This document shows, piece by piece, positions 1-11,123 of a DNA stretch of 64,000 nt. Made by a program: the position numbers and the translations under genes. Below the pieces are notes generated by a model. That model did not search any database and had not been told where the DNA came from. It worked only from the letters and a program-made list of their open reading frames with translations. Origin of the DNA: Rhizopus arrhizus (Eukaryota; Mucoromycota; Mucoromycetes; Mucorales; Rhizopodaceae); the NCBI GenBank assembly GCA_024220505.1, contig JAKZZE010000003.1, forward strand, positions 1,364,001 through 1,428,000. The letters run 5' to 3'. Numbering within the stretch: position 1 is the first letter of the stretch; each line of letters begins with the position of its first letter.

Positions 1-1121
1 GAAGATGTAAATTATGGCTTACACAGCAGTATTCTTTGCAACTGCAGGAAAACTCAGAAGCAACAAAAGCCTGGTCTCAAGGATAGCAGACAATCCGTTG
101 ATTACTATGTAATCAAAAAAATCCTGCCAAGTCCTTCCCCAAGAGAGAAAGACTTTTATAACAGAAAAGCTAAAGGATAAGCATGAAAACTTTTATTGAT
201 TTGGAGCCTATTTGATAGTGCCTTGCTAACTTTTTGAATGGTGTTAATGACTTAAGATTTCAATTTTCAAAGTAGATACGTTAACACTGAAGATCATGAC
301 TTACTTTTAAAAGACCTATGTTTGGATGCATGTCCTTATTAGAGCAATCCTATTGTTTAACGATAGTGTCAAGAGTTATAGAGCATGGATTGATATTACT
401 TTTATTATGTAGCTGACACAAGCTCATTGATGAATCAATCCTACAGAGCACAAAGGGATCTAAATGCTACTTGTCTTCATAAAGCATATAACTGTATTAT
501 GTTGTTACACTTTGATTCAGCAAATGTGTCTTTGCTCTGGTTAAGGAATATTTACTAATCAAACACTTGCTTCATTGACATTATTTTTCTTTAAGAAAAG
601 TGTTAATTGAGAATTATTCGGAATGCGTTCAATTCTTTCGACTTGCCCTCATACACGAAAAGAGTTTTTACATTCACATTTTGCTGACAATGTTGAATTA
701 TGTAAAAAGGTTGCACTTTCTAATGCTACAAAAGATTTACTTTTCTGATTCCAAATAAATGGCTTGATGATAAAAAGAAGCTAAAATGAATACAGGAAGG
801 AGCATATAAACAAATCATCAAATGTACAAACGTCAATTGAATGGCAGAAGCATCATGACTGTAAACCGGGCTTTATATTTTGTTCAATAAGATCTAGAGT
901 CTTTGCTGTCATATCAGAAAATTAAACAAAAAGGCTTCAATTGACACCAACACATATACAAATAAAAGTAAGTGATCGTATACAGGAAAAGACTGCTTTT
1001 AGAATAAATATAAATTAAAAATAAACAAAGACCAAGATAAAGATTATCTTATGGCCATGGTATTCAATAGAAGCCATCAAGGCTTTTGTTTTTGTTTCTT
1101 TTAATTGGAAATGAAGATGTA
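1..1121. other. Intergenic region, no gene recognised
   Basis: AT-rich sequence with stops in all frames. A stretch near 620-760 on the plus strand reads through for roughly 40 codons but matches nothing I recognise. It lies downstream (3') of the minus-strand SET/MYND gene and probably holds its 3' UTR near the right edge. Confidence 0.5.
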
Positions 1122-2645
1122 TTAGGAACATGATTTTACTTTTTGCTCTCGATCAAATACCCACTGAAGCTCTACAACTTCTCTCCAGAGGCCTGTTTCT
1201 CTACCAAACGTCAAATCCACGGAAACTTTAGCCCATTCAATCCAAGTTCGAGTACCACCAGCATAGACTTTTTCTAGTTTTCTTTGTATACCGATCAATT
1301 CCATCTCCACCAGGGCGTTCCAGCAAGATCTTGCGAATATCAGACTGTGATAAGCCATCTTTGGATGGAGGGGTGGATAAAGTAGACAATAGGCAACAAG
1401 CAGGTACAGAGAACACCTTGAGGCTTCCACCCATTTGCCAGCCTTGATCCGTTCAATCAACACGTGCTCTGCACTGTGAATAGTTGAGGTAGTGAAAGCA
1501 GGCACCTGAGGCACACTGGACAGTGCCTCAATTGCCACAGGAAGTCTCTGTAACAAATTATCCTTGTCTTTTATCACATACGCTCTCAGATTCTGCTGCC
1601 GTTTTTTATCACCAATGGTTGCCGCATGCACATCCGGAAGAACGATTTTACCAATAAAGTGAGCGAAATGTGGAAGACCCATGATTTGCATTGGCGACCA
1701 AGTATCCTTTTGTTCAACAAGTCGTGACATGTTTAGCACCGACCACTCCTTGATGCATCGGCTGACCAATTCTTGACCTTGTTCTTCAGTGGGTATGATT
1801 GCATCTCCTTTTTCCAGTAAAGCGTCTATTCCGCTCAAATGACCGATACAGCGTGCACATGTACACTCGTAATCTTTGCCGAATCTCTTTTTAAGCTGCT
1901 CCGACCGTTGTTTCTTACTGTTAATCATGTCTACATACGCAATTGTAATGGGATCTCCAGGTTGAATGGTTTCTATAGTGATAAGATGCTGCTTTCCTTG
2001 TTTGTAAACAACTGCTGAGTTTGGACGACAAGAGTGCTTGACGTGCAGAGCAGTGATAGGATAGAGGCCGACAGCTATTTGCTCCATATGATGTTCAAAG
2101 TCAAAGATGGGAAATGTACATGCTTGAATCTGACCATAGAGGACAGCAAGTTCTTGCGCGGATATATCTTGCGGTTTCAGTAATTCTGCCACGCGCTCCA
2201 CCCATTCCGGTGGATTGTTGCACAAATTTGGGGTATCTTTGAGTGCTTTCAAAGCAAATGCTAAATGGGGCGATTGCTGCTTATTCATACGATAGTGACT
2301 GCTCAAAGTCAAGGCTGCTCTTTCGAGTAACCACTGATCTGTATCGACATGCACGTAAGTATCTGTTGCCTGAGGTTCGCAAAGTACTCTGTGGAAATGT
2401 AGCCAGGCGTTTCGAAAGCAAGCATTACCACAAAAATAAGCAGATCGACATCGTGAGCAGCATTGAAGTTGTGCTTTTGATAGACAATAATTACATCTTT
2501 GGTGACGCTTTGAAGGAAGTGGAATCGAAACTAACGATGGCTCGATAAATAATGTGATGCCTGGTTCTAAATGCTTAGCTGCTGTAAATTGTTTATTTTC
2601 TGCAGAAATAAGTCTTTCTTCTTTATAATCAAAGTCTTCCAACAT
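1122..2645 (-). CDS. SET and MYND domain protein (SMYD-like lysine methyltransferase)
   Basis: Single-exon gene for 507 residues. A MYND zinc finger lies at about residues 51-89, with paired cysteines (CNYC, CCSRC, CGNAC) ending in HRVLC. It is inserted inside a split SET domain, as in the SMYD family. The SET core follows at about 190-250: the NHSCxPN-type motif reads KHSCRPNS, then an ITIAYVD segment. The post-SET cysteine cluster reads CTCARCIG. SMYD proteins transfer methyl groups from S-adenosylmethionine to lysines of histones and other proteins, in nucleus and cytosol. In this protein the usual Asn of NHSC is Lys. The C-terminal half (270-507) would be the helical TPR-like part. The substrate cannot be inferred. 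No intron is needed, unlike most neighbours. Confidence 0.85.
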   Translation of the reverse strand: MLEDFDYKEERLISAENKQFTAAKHLEPGITLFIEPSLVSIPLPSKRHQRCNYCLSKAQLQCCSRCRSAYFCGNACFRNAWLHFHRVLCEPQATDTYVHVDTDQWLLERAALTLSSHYRMNKQQSPHLAFALKALKDTPNLCNNPPEWVERVAELLKPQDISAQELAVLYGQIQACTFPIFDFEHHMEQIAVGLYPITALHVKHSCRPNSAVVYKQGKQHLITIETIQPGDPITIAYVDMINSKKQRSEQLKKRFGKDYECTCARCIGHLSGIDALLEKGDAIIPTEEQGQELVSRCIKEWSVLNMSRLVEQKDTWSPMQIMGLPHFAHFIGKIVLPDVHAATIGDKKRQQNLRAYVIKDKDNLLQRLPVAIEALSSVPQVPAFTTSTIHSAEHVLIERIKAGKWVEASRCSLYLLVAYCLLYPPLHPKMAYHSLIFARSCWNALVEMELIGIQRKLEKVYAGGTRTWIEWAKVSVDLTFGRETGLWREVVELQWVFDREQKVKSCS

Positions 2646-4434
2646 GAATAAAATATTAAAAAAGGAAAAACAGTGGAAAAAAAAGAAAAGAAGGATAGAC
2701 TTAATAAGGTAAAAAAAATAAGATAAAAATATTTTTTTTTTTTTTTTTCCCAGGTGGGATTGAGCTGAAAGTCAATTTTTTTTTGACTGCAAATTAAAAA
2801 TTGAACCAATATTTAAAATAAAGAGAGACAGAAAGAAAGAAAGAAAAAGACCAAGAACAAGGTTATCAAGTCCACAAAAATTTTTTTTAAACATTTTGAT
2901 CTTTTCTTATTTTAATGATACTTGTTATGTAAAACTTATAGTTCTTTGAGTGACATTGTATCAGCGGCGGAAAGTTAAAACAATCAGAATAAAGCACGTG
3001 CCTCTTCTATCAAGATTTGTGATTTACCAAAAGTAATGCTTCTCAGAACCTTTATAATACAATCAGGTTTCTACTTGCAGTTATTGGATTCAAATATGTT
3101 TACATAATATTGGCTTTAGAGTTTATTTTATCAATTATCAAAAGTAGAGGCGCCAGACAGGTTGCTAAGCTACGAATTTATCTTTCGGAGCGACGCTCTG
3201 TCTGCAGTGATTGGTTCTTGTATATTGCGTGTCAAGTTGAAAAGGGGGTTTCATTACTAATAAGATATTGCCTTTAAAATTCATATTGTAGAAAGGAACT
3301 TAATAAATTATATCATTTTGAGTTTAGAAACTAAAAATCAGAAATCAACAATAGAACAGTAGTAAATATGAACATGGATTATCAAGGCAATAAATATTAG
3401 CAGAGATCACAAATGGATTCCATTATAACACCAAGCGTTATTGAATACAAACAAGAGTTTAAGATAAAAAAGAAAAGACTACAACATTCAAATATTAATA
3501 CATCTTATTCGTCTTTACGATTAAAACCTTATGTTATCTCACTTGCTTTTACAAAAAGCCTCTTTATAACACTTTTAAATCGTCATGCTAGCGTATTACA
3601 TTATTACATAAGCAAAAATAGAGAACAAAAAAAAATTAATGAAACATTTAGGACATTTGCAATAAAAGTTGCGAATGAATAGCTGTAAAACGCCATCTGG
3701 CAGCTCTAAAGGTCTTCAAGGACAAGAGTCTCCTTTTGATGCAACCAATATCTTGGTTGAACAAGCAGAAAGCTAAATTTAATGGCCAAAGTGATCGTAG
3801 TCCGAAACGAGAGATTCAAGAGGAGAATTTACTGAATCACCGGTTACCCTAATAAAGCGACATAAGCCCTGATCTAAAGGTAATGTATCACAATTGAAAT
3901 ATATTCGCGCAAGAAAGAGAATGTGTGGTGTTTTGGGTATGTGGGTTATAATAATCATTTTATTTTCTATCAGCAGTGAACACTTTATTTTATACATTAA
4001 AAAGAGTATTAACAACCAAAAAGTTGAAAAGGTATGACACTTTTCTTATTTTTCTCTACCGTTTTAGTAAGATATCGATAACTAAATCATCAAGTTCCCC
4101 TCTTTTTTTTTTTTTTTTTTTTTCGTTTACAAGTAGCTATTACTTCTTTAATACTCTCTTCTTCTTTTGGCAAGAAAAAAGGACTACATCCCTGAATAGG
4201 TTTCAATAATAGTAAAAATCTTATTTTTCTAATGAAAACAAAAGAAAAAATAAAGGATCCTTTAGCCTTTAATTTCTCCTTTTCCGAGATAGTAAATCTT
4301 GCTTTTTTTTTATTACAAGTGTTAAATAATATGAGGGATCGATGAAGAGAAGATTCGGCTTTTGAATGTTAATTGGATGATGATGCTTGTGTGTATTTGA
4401 TTCTTTTCAACTTTCTTATATGCAAATCTGGCGA
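2646..4434. other. Long AT-rich intergenic region
   Basis: About 1.8 kb with poly(T) at 2731-2750 and 4101-4123, a (GAAA)n run near 2833-2848 and no ORF that resembles a protein. Short open stretches at 3413-3682 (plus) and 3779-4015 (minus) have no recognisable motif and are treated as chance. It separates the promoter of the SET/MYND gene from the 3' end of the NTF2-like gene. Confidence 0.5.
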
Positions 4435-5342
4435 TTAAATGTGATCCCTTCTCCACTGCTGTATGCCTTTTATGTAATTTTCATGTAACTCAGACTTGTA
4501 TTCGTCTAATTTTTCAATATTTTCAATAGCCAATTCACGTCCAATCCTCTGAATTTGTTGGCCTCTGAGAGTCATCTTTTCTGCTTGTTGAATCGCAGCA
4601 TCTAATAAGTCTCCAGTAGCCGTGACGATTTTACCCATCATTAAACGAATGACATGATCATACCAAAAGGAAATAAGTGGTACAGACTGAAGTAATCCTT
4701 TTTTGGAAAAAATAAATAACGAATAACACGTGAAAATCCTTAAAGTACCTTCAAGCGTCCAACTATCTTCTTGTTGATAGACTTTGAGCAGTCCACTGTC
4801 TTGTTCTGTTTCTTTAAAGCGTAATGTGGTGATGGAAGGAAATTGGATTTGAATGAAAGACGGGAATAGACAAGGTGAAATAGTTTGTGTCAAATGAATT
4901 ACGGCTGTGTGTCTGAATTAGGATAAGCAAGTGTAAACATCTCTCTCTCTCTTTCTTTCTTTTTTAAACATCTTTTTTTTTTTTTACCCGTCAAAGACTA
5001 TATTATTAATAACAGGTTCTTTTCTATTCATCGTTTGCCAAACTGTATAAACACTAGTAATAAATTCAAGTGAGTATTTATGTTATGATTATCTATACTT
5101 TACTATTGTATGTTCAGTACTCCTTCTGTACTCATAATAGGCGATAAGAGTGTTGCGTCTGGAAAAAAGTAATATTCCAAGACTCTTTTTCTTTTAATTG
5201 TATTATAAGAAAATAAATCTTCAACGAGATCTATTCAATAAATCATAAAGACAGTCATAAGTTTTAAGCTTAAATTAATGTGATGTATACTTTTTATTAA
5301 TGACATAGAAGACACTTGGCTGCTATCACCAATATCAGACAT
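4435..5342 (-). CDS. SigF-like NTF2-like domain protein
   Basis: Five exons read on the minus strand: 5342-5291, 5230-5104, 5053-4988, 4912-4749 and 4697-4435, giving 223 residues. All phases agree. The exons give an NTF2-like fold pattern: EYYFFPDATLLSPIMST, then YTVWQTMN, INNIVFDG, HLTQTISP and EDSWTLEG, followed by a YDHVIRLMMG helix and a charged C-terminal helix. This order fits what I recall of the fungal SigF-like NTF2-like family, whose biochemical role is unknown to me. The last intron (4748-4698, 51 nt) is a multiple of three and stays open if retained; the spliced form joins EG to LLQSVPLISFWYDH, which fits the family better. The start is 164 bp from the derlin start codon on the other strand, so the promoter is shared. 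Confidence 0.72.
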
Positions 5343-5506
5343 GATCAAAGGTACGAAAGAGAAAAAAATAAATAAATAGCCGATTTCTCATTTTTATGCA
5401 AATTAAAGTGCCGATATGGATTATATGTGACTTTTTTTTAATTGAGTTCCCCAATGGTTACCAGCCAACGCTTTTTTTCTTTCATTTTTACAACAAAAAT
5501 AACATA
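5343..5506. promoter_or_regulatory. Shared divergent promoter, NTF2-like gene and derlin
   Basis: Only 164 bp separate the two start codons. The segment is AT-rich with a T-run at 5471-5478 upstream of derlin. No specific factor site was identified. Confidence 0.5.
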
Positions 5507-6550
5507 ATGCCAAGTCCATTAGAAACATGGTTTACTGACATTCCACCTATAACACGAATTTATATATCCTTATCATTTATAACTAGTATAGCAGTAGTAA
5601 GTAAACGTTCATCATCTAAATTGGTCCACATAAACTAACGATTGTAATCCCAACAAAAGCATTTAGGATTTGTACATCCTTTACAACTGTGGTTAAATTA
5701 TGAAAGTATTGTAAACGATTTACAAGTAAGTAGACGTATTTATTCATATTCTGCTTTATTCATTTTCAATTTCTTTTAGTGGTGGCGACTTATTACCAAC
5801 TTTTTTTACTTTGGACCTTTATCCATTGACTTTTTCTTTCACATATTCTTCTTGTAAGAAAATATACCAATACACACACACACAACCGGGAAATAGAGAA
5901 TGAATTGACATTTAATATGAATTTCAGGGCAAGATATAGTCGAATGATGGAAGAAGGATTTTATAGAAACAAGCCTGCTGATTATGCTTGGCTTATTTTA
6001 TTTTCAGCTTCAGTTCTTTTACTCTGTTCTGTAAAGTTATTTGTTGGGAAAGAGATGAAGAAAGTCTAACGATCAATATATACATAGATCATTTTACCTT
6101 ATGCCTACATACCCTTCTTGGGTTCAGCACTTGCCTTTACAATGGTTTATATTTGGGCAAGAAGAAATCCATATGTTCGGTTAAACTTTTTAGGTCTTAT
6201 TGTCTTTAGTGCACCTTATTTGCCTTGGGTACTTTTGTTATTTTCCATGACATTGAATGGTAAAGTGCCTCAGGGAGATGCACTAGGGATCTTTGTGGGA
6301 CATATTTATTACTTTTTTGAAGATGTTTGGCCACGTGATCCATTAAGTCATGGCAAGAAATGGTTATCGACTCCTAGATTATTGTAAGTGCTTGAAAAGA
6401 GTTGAGTTTTCTCAGTTAACAAACATATACAATAGTCGTTGGTTAATTGAAGGAAATCAAGATAATGATGATCTGGACATTACACACGAAGATAATATAC
6501 CAAACCAACCGCATGAAGAGGAAGTAGCAGCAGTTGAAGAAGAAAGATAA
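5507..6550 (+). CDS. Derlin (Der1-like ERAD rhomboid pseudoprotease)
   Basis: Six exons: 5507-5596, 5660-5725, 5780-5853, 5928-6030, 6088-6383 and 6436-6550, giving 247 residues, close to the roughly 240 of derlin-2. Family landmarks in order: the N-terminal PPITRIY segment, WWRLITNFFYFGP, the RYSRMMEEGFYR loop, LGSALAFTMVYIWARRNP, and GHIYYFFEDVWP near the C-terminus. There are several hydrophobic membrane segments and an acidic tail. Derlins are catalytically dead rhomboids in the ER membrane that help retrotranslocate misfolded proteins to the Cdc48/p97 system. The tail here is acidic (EEEVAAVEEER) with no obvious SHP box (FxGxGxR-type), so Cdc48 contact may differ. Intron lengths are 52-74 nt. 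Confidence 0.93.
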
Positions 6551-7140
6551 AAGATATAAGAAAGACATATCGTGTAACAAAGTTATAGGAGGGTATTTCC
6601 CTTGAGATATTAGAAAATAAATTATTATTTTTGGTTGGCGGGTAGCTAATTCCTTTCCTCAAAGTTGTACAATGGCAATCCTCTATTTTTCTCTCTCTCT
6701 CTTATACACTATAAATCACACTTTTTGCTTTTATTTTTCCGATTTTTGTATTAGAATAAAAATAATGAATATGTTGATAATAATAAGTTGATTAGAATAT
6801 GTATCAAAAGCATTTCAAATATTGAAGGACTATATGATGGATAAAGAGCCTAGAGTTACTATTGTATATGTGTTTAAATATTAGACTATAGACGCGTATA
6901 TTTTCGCAATTAGTGCGCTTTCAATGAAACACTAGTTGAAAGGCAAGGCGAATCAAGTTTTATTTATAGCACATAACTGATTGCATCTTATGCCTTAAAC
7001 TAAACCTTTTATTAAAATAACCAGAGAAATGAAACATTTACGACTCTTGACACCTAAAATTAGAACAACTTAAAAAAGTAAATGAAGAGTTAACAATCAA
7101 AGGGAATGAATTAAAAAACAAAAGCAGAAAAACAAGAGTT
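6551..7140. other. Intergenic, no gene seen
   Basis: AT-rich sequence downstream of derlin; contains a (TC)n run near 6691-6700 and the left flank of the retrotransposon fragment. Nothing coding recognised. Confidence 0.5.
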
Positions 7141-7576
7141 TCTATTTCGACACTTACTATGTCGGTAATTATACTGTCAAACGAAAAACTCAAGGAGGTT
7201 CATATGTGTTGATTGATGCCCAACTGGAGCATTCTTACCAAGGGATGTACCTCTATCGAAAATAAAGGTTATTTCCCTGGAAGTATCCTTATCCAATACT
7301 CATTAATCTGAATCATACGATGTTGAGGCACTTCTACACCATAAGGGATCACCGGGTAATTACTTATATAAAGTTCGATGGAAAGGTTATGGAGAGAATG
7401 ACACATGGGAACCGGTTAGTCATTTCCATGATTACAGACCGATCCAAAAATATTGGTCACGTCTAAGTGAACAAGAACCAGCGCGCGAGGTTCAACTTGT
7501 TCCTAAAAAAGATACGACCAAGAAAAGAAAAAACGTGCATCGCAGTGTAACTAATTCTAAAAGAAACAGACGTTAA
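7141..7576 (+). mobile_element. Ty3-type retrotransposon fragment: integrase C-terminus plus chromodomain
   Basis: Two overlapping pieces in different frames. The first (about 7141-7264) reads VGNYTVKRKTQGGSYVLID, the small beta-barrel found at the end of Ty3/gypsy integrases. After a stop and a frameshift, the second (7310-7576) reads HHKGSPGNYLYKVRWKGYG, then ENDTWEPVSHF, a clear chromodomain with its WKG and TWEP signature, followed by a basic tail and stop. Chromodomain-bearing Ty3 elements (chromoviruses) are known in fungi and use this domain to target chromatin. No reverse transcriptase, LTR or gag was recognised nearby, so this is a dead 3' remnant. Confidence 0.8.
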
Positions 7577-8225
7577 TACATTGACCTTCTTCCACCAACT
7601 TTCATTAACTATACATATACGTTACCAGCAAATTACGCAATTATAAAATATTTACAAGGATAAACGATGAATTTTTTCTCATGCCTTAATATTGTTCACT
7701 ATGTAATCACATTTATAGACAAACATCGCTTTAGCAATAAACTTCTGTTTAAAGCTTATTATCGCCTAAATGCTTTGTTCCATTCTTGGACACTATACTT
7801 TATATGACTTCACCTTATCAAGCACCTATTTATTACAACAGATAAAGCTCATCTTGATATTTCAGACCTCGTTTTAACCTTAAGTTAAACAAACATCTTT
7901 TCACTTGCCATATTAATTTCAGAAAAGATGATTGCAACCTGGAAGGAGGCAATGTCATATTTTGAGATGTCAATAAGGTACAGTCTTATCGTTCTGGACT
8001 AAATCTTTACAAATGGGTTTGAATAAGAAATCCTGATAATTAGCAACTGCCCTGAATAATATGTTTCAGTTTATATCTAGATAGTTTATGACTAGCACCA
8101 GATTATAACACTCTTCTTGTATATGTCAAATCGTGACAAGCTGACCTAAGAGAGTGATAAAAATATGCAAGCATATATCTACCAATATGCTTCATTATCT
8201 AATATTGCATGTTTATAGGGCGCTC
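7577..8225. other. Intergenic within repeat graveyard
   Basis: AT-rich sequence with no recognisable coding or LTR structure between two element fragments. Confidence 0.4.
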
Positions 8226-8709
8226 AGTCTTCCTCTTGGGAATACATTAAGCCAGTCAACGAAACTGATCTTAAGGTCAATTATCTCAATTCAATATTAT
8301 CAACATTTCTCAATAAAGACACTCACTAATTGAAGTTTCTCGAGGTCAATCCGAAGCAAAAAGCCAATAGAAGCAGTCATACAAAAAGACCGGATGCGAT
8401 CTACTATGAAATCAATCAATATTGGGAGAAAAAATAGGATTTGGAAAGATTAAATCAATCGAAGGAAACCCCCCCCCCTCCGGCTTACTACCACTAGACT
8501 TATATCGTTTACTTCACTTTGACAAGAACGCTATAGACAAGGAAAACGGATGCTGTCAAGCATTGCTTTTCCAGACAGTTGGATGTAAAACAACCTTCTA
8601 CATTTACACTATGCTCAACGAATCATTTTACATCATAACTGAATTGTTTACTCTTAAAATACCCATTATCGTCAGTCAAACTAGTAATTTAACAATCAAC
8701 AATATGTGA
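8226..8709 (+). pseudogene. Decayed Mucorales-type hypothetical gene
   Basis: Three colinear coding-like pieces in shifting frames. The first reads SSWEYIKPVNETDLKVNYLN before a stop near 8330. The second, around 8380, reads RPDAIYYEINQYWEKK. The third (8422-8709) carries FGKIKSIEG, then LYRLLHFDKNAIDKE and LLFQTVGCKTTFYIYTM. I associate this WE(Y/F)-DLxVNYLN / RPDAI / FGEVK / DLxRLxxFxKxAID pattern with a multicopy hypothetical protein family of Mucorales genomes, from memory only. Stops and frameshifts, including one next to an eight-C run at 8471-8478, make it nonfunctional. Function is unknown. Confidence 0.55.
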
Positions 8710-9869
8710 AGTTTACGTAGTATTCAACATCTACTTGGCAATTTCCAACACCTCGAAACCCTGACAATTGGAAGAGGATGTCTATGAAGACACCAGAGTT
8801 CCGTGGGCTTGTGCTGAATTGTATTTGCGTGTCATATAACAATGCCATACGTTTTTAGTTATGCTTTTAGTCATTAACACCAGTAACACTTTTAATTTAT
8901 AGCCACCCATCAATGTAGTATAATAAATCATCTTTATTCTCCAGATCAACTACAGCAGCTGCTCTATTGAACGGTGGATAGAGCTTTGGGAAAATCCACC
9001 CATATATCTGTCAATTCCTGTTGAAGCATATTATCTTTTCAGGCTTAAAGTAAATTGTCAGTTGAGGTTAACTCAGATTGTCGGGAGCTATTAAAGCTTA
9101 ATCGTCATACTTTATTGCTGTACTCTCTTTTTTTGCTTCTACTTTTTCAACTTTATTTTTCATGAACTTTTTTATTACGTTCTGTTACACGTTTCAAATG
9201 AACTAAGCTAAAAGTCACAGACACTATTTCCAGGAATAGATGTCGCGTTTACTTGTCGCTTTTTTGTATATATTGTATTATAAGTCTTGTGAAAATGCGA
9301 CTTTACTTTTTGAAAATGGTGGACTACCTTCCTAATATGTGTTCTTTTGAATAAAATACTCGCAGTGCTTTTGATTTCCGCATTCTGCCCTCAAAAGCAA
9401 AAAAAAAAAAAAAAAAAAAAAAAAAGAAAATATCGGCCTTTCAGCAATAAAGGGCAATAGACTTTCTAAAAAAGAGCACCTGTAAAAAAAGGGCACTTTT
9501 TTAAAACATGAATAACTCTACGAATATTTACCCTATAATCAAACTAATCAAATTACAAGGTTTCTTTATTTTATTTTATTTTTACATCAAAATGTTTCTT
9601 CAAAACTTAAAAAGGTACAATACAGCAAAAAATAACTTTTTGCCACCTGTATAATTACCAATAATGCGCAATGCTGTAATGAATTCGCACTATTATTTGC
9701 AGTGTGTATAAGTGACTAAGCTTGGTGGATATATCGAATTATTAGATTGGTCAATCCATACATAATTTAGGACCTAAAGCAAATGTGTTTGAATATGAAT
9801 GTTAAAAAACATTACCGTTTTTCTTTTTATATCAACTAAGACTTATTTTCATATGATTTTAAAGTAATT
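8710..9869. other. Intergenic with a 27-nt poly(A) run
   Basis: No gene recognised. A run of 27 A lies at 9399-9425 on the plus strand; it might mark the tail of a retroposed copy but no target duplication was confirmed. Confidence 0.4.
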
Positions 9870-10202
9870 GTGGCGACACGAAAGCAAAATTATGAACCAA
9901 GAATAGCCCTTTTCCTTACAGATTTACTAAAAATAGCGGGATTTGAATATGTCGAGCTCAAATCAGTTTCAATTCCATCAGGCGATTGGGGACTGGATTT
10001 GGAAGTCGTGTGGAAACATAACATGAAAGGATTTGCTGAATCATTAAATCCCTTATTAAGCAAGATAATGAGTTTATGAATGGCGGAGTATAAGGAGCGA
10101 TGGTGTGAGTTTTTAGAAGAATCAAAAGATCCAAAGCCATTTACAAATGCATATGCTGCTTGGATTAGAAAACTTTTGAATTCTACAAATCATGTTGATT
10201 AG
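9870..10202 (+). pseudogene. C-terminal fragment of a SAM-dependent methyltransferase
   Basis: One frame reads from about 9870 to a stop at 10200-10202 with a single in-frame TGA at 10077-10079. The text before the stop includes LTDLLKIAGFEYVELKSVSI and PSGDWGLDLEVVW; after it comes EYKERWCEFLEESKD and a NAYAAWIRK end. This resembles the last third of UbiE-like methyltransferases common in Mucorales, where an LLxxAGF motif is followed by a W-G and a long helix. The N-terminal Rossmann part with the SAM-binding glycine loop is missing and no ATG opens the frame, so it is a broken remnant. It sits about 160 bp upstream of the globin start. Confidence 0.55.
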
Positions 10203-10362
10203 ACTTTGTGTCCTGAATTTAATAAGCAATACTCATAAAAAAGAATGTTTTGCTTTCAGAAGAAAAAGAGAAGCTGAACACAGAGCGTGTGTGAATAAAC
10301 AAACACAAAAACGCTTTCCCTTCATTTCTTCTTTTTTTTCCCCTTTTTTTTTAAAAAAAAAA

Positions 10363-11123
10363 ATGACGTCTGAATCCAATATAAGCAAGCAATCATCCAT
10401 TCGTTCTGCGATATCTTCTTCAAATAACAGTATTCGTAAGCTCTTTCATAAGTTTCCAAAAGACACCTCTTCTTCCATTTCATCCACCGAACCGGAAGGT
10501 GGTCCCAGTCAGACACAAATTGACTTGATCCGTCTCAGTTGGGAACATGTCTCTCAAACACGTCTTACCACAGACGACCCAAACATCTCTCCATCGCATG
10601 CCTTTGGTCTAGCCTTCTATGAAGCACTCTTTGAGCTCTGTCCAGAGGTCGAAACACTATTTCATGATGTCATTCAGCAAGCCAGGGCATTCACAGGTAT
10701 GATTGCCTATATTGCCAGAGCACCCACACTTACAAAGGAAAAGAAGGGGACGACAATCAAGGATATGAACACAAAAAAGGTAGAAGAAGAAGATTCAGAA
10801 TGGTTAGCGATGCAAATGAGGGAATTAGGAGCAAGACATTACTTTTATGAAATCAAACCAATGCACTTTGATCTTGTTGGACCTGCCTTTGTGATTGCAT
10901 TGAAAAAAAGAATGGGTAAAGAGTACACAGAAGAAACGGGGGATGCTTGGATCAAGGTTTGTATATGGTGCAAGTAAAAGAAAGCATCTTTTGATTGATT
11001 TCTTAGGCTGCTGCTTATGTTGCTCATCATATGACGATCGGGTTCGAATCGCAGAGAGACTGGGAGAAAGGTGGTCCACTGAAGAAGATAAGAAGATCAA
11101 AGCAACCTTGTACAATACAATGA
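10363..11123 (+). CDS. Globin-domain protein (single-domain, no reductase)
   Basis: Two exons, 10363-10956 and 11007-11123, encode 236 residues. A Ser-rich N-terminus of about 50 residues precedes a globin fold: FYEALFELCPEVETLFHDV (C-D region), QARAFTGMIAYIAR (helix E, Gln at the usual distal position), then LGARHYFYEIKPMHFDLVG, whose ARH supplies the proximal His, and helix H in exon 2. There is no FAD/NAD reductase domain, so it is not a flavohaemoglobin. A Lys/Glu-rich insert lies between helices E and F (about 124-148). Likely a haem sensor or oxygen/NO-binding protein; the role is not shown by the sequence. The ATG chosen follows an A-rich leader (10353-10362) and is preferred to an upstream in-frame ATG at 10192 that overlaps the methyltransferase remnant. 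Confidence 0.85.

Noticed and set aside
3413..3682. 89-codon open frame on the plus strand
   Set aside because: Basic, motif-free text in an AT-rich desert with no splice or family support.
3779..4015. 78-codon open frame on the minus strand with a GDSVNSPLESL text
   Set aside because: The second half looks faintly protein-like, but there is no start context, no homologue I recognise and no continuation in flanking frames.
10192..10362. Upstream in-frame ATG extending the globin by 57 residues
   Set aside because: The added text is Lys/Phe-rich from homopolymers and overlaps the methyltransferase remnant; the ATG at 10363 sits in a better context.
11036..11056. GGTTCGAATC-like string suggesting a tRNA T-arm
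   Set aside because: It lies in globin exon 2 (IGFESQRDW) and no acceptor stem, D-arm or anticodon arm fits around it. No tRNA was found in the window.
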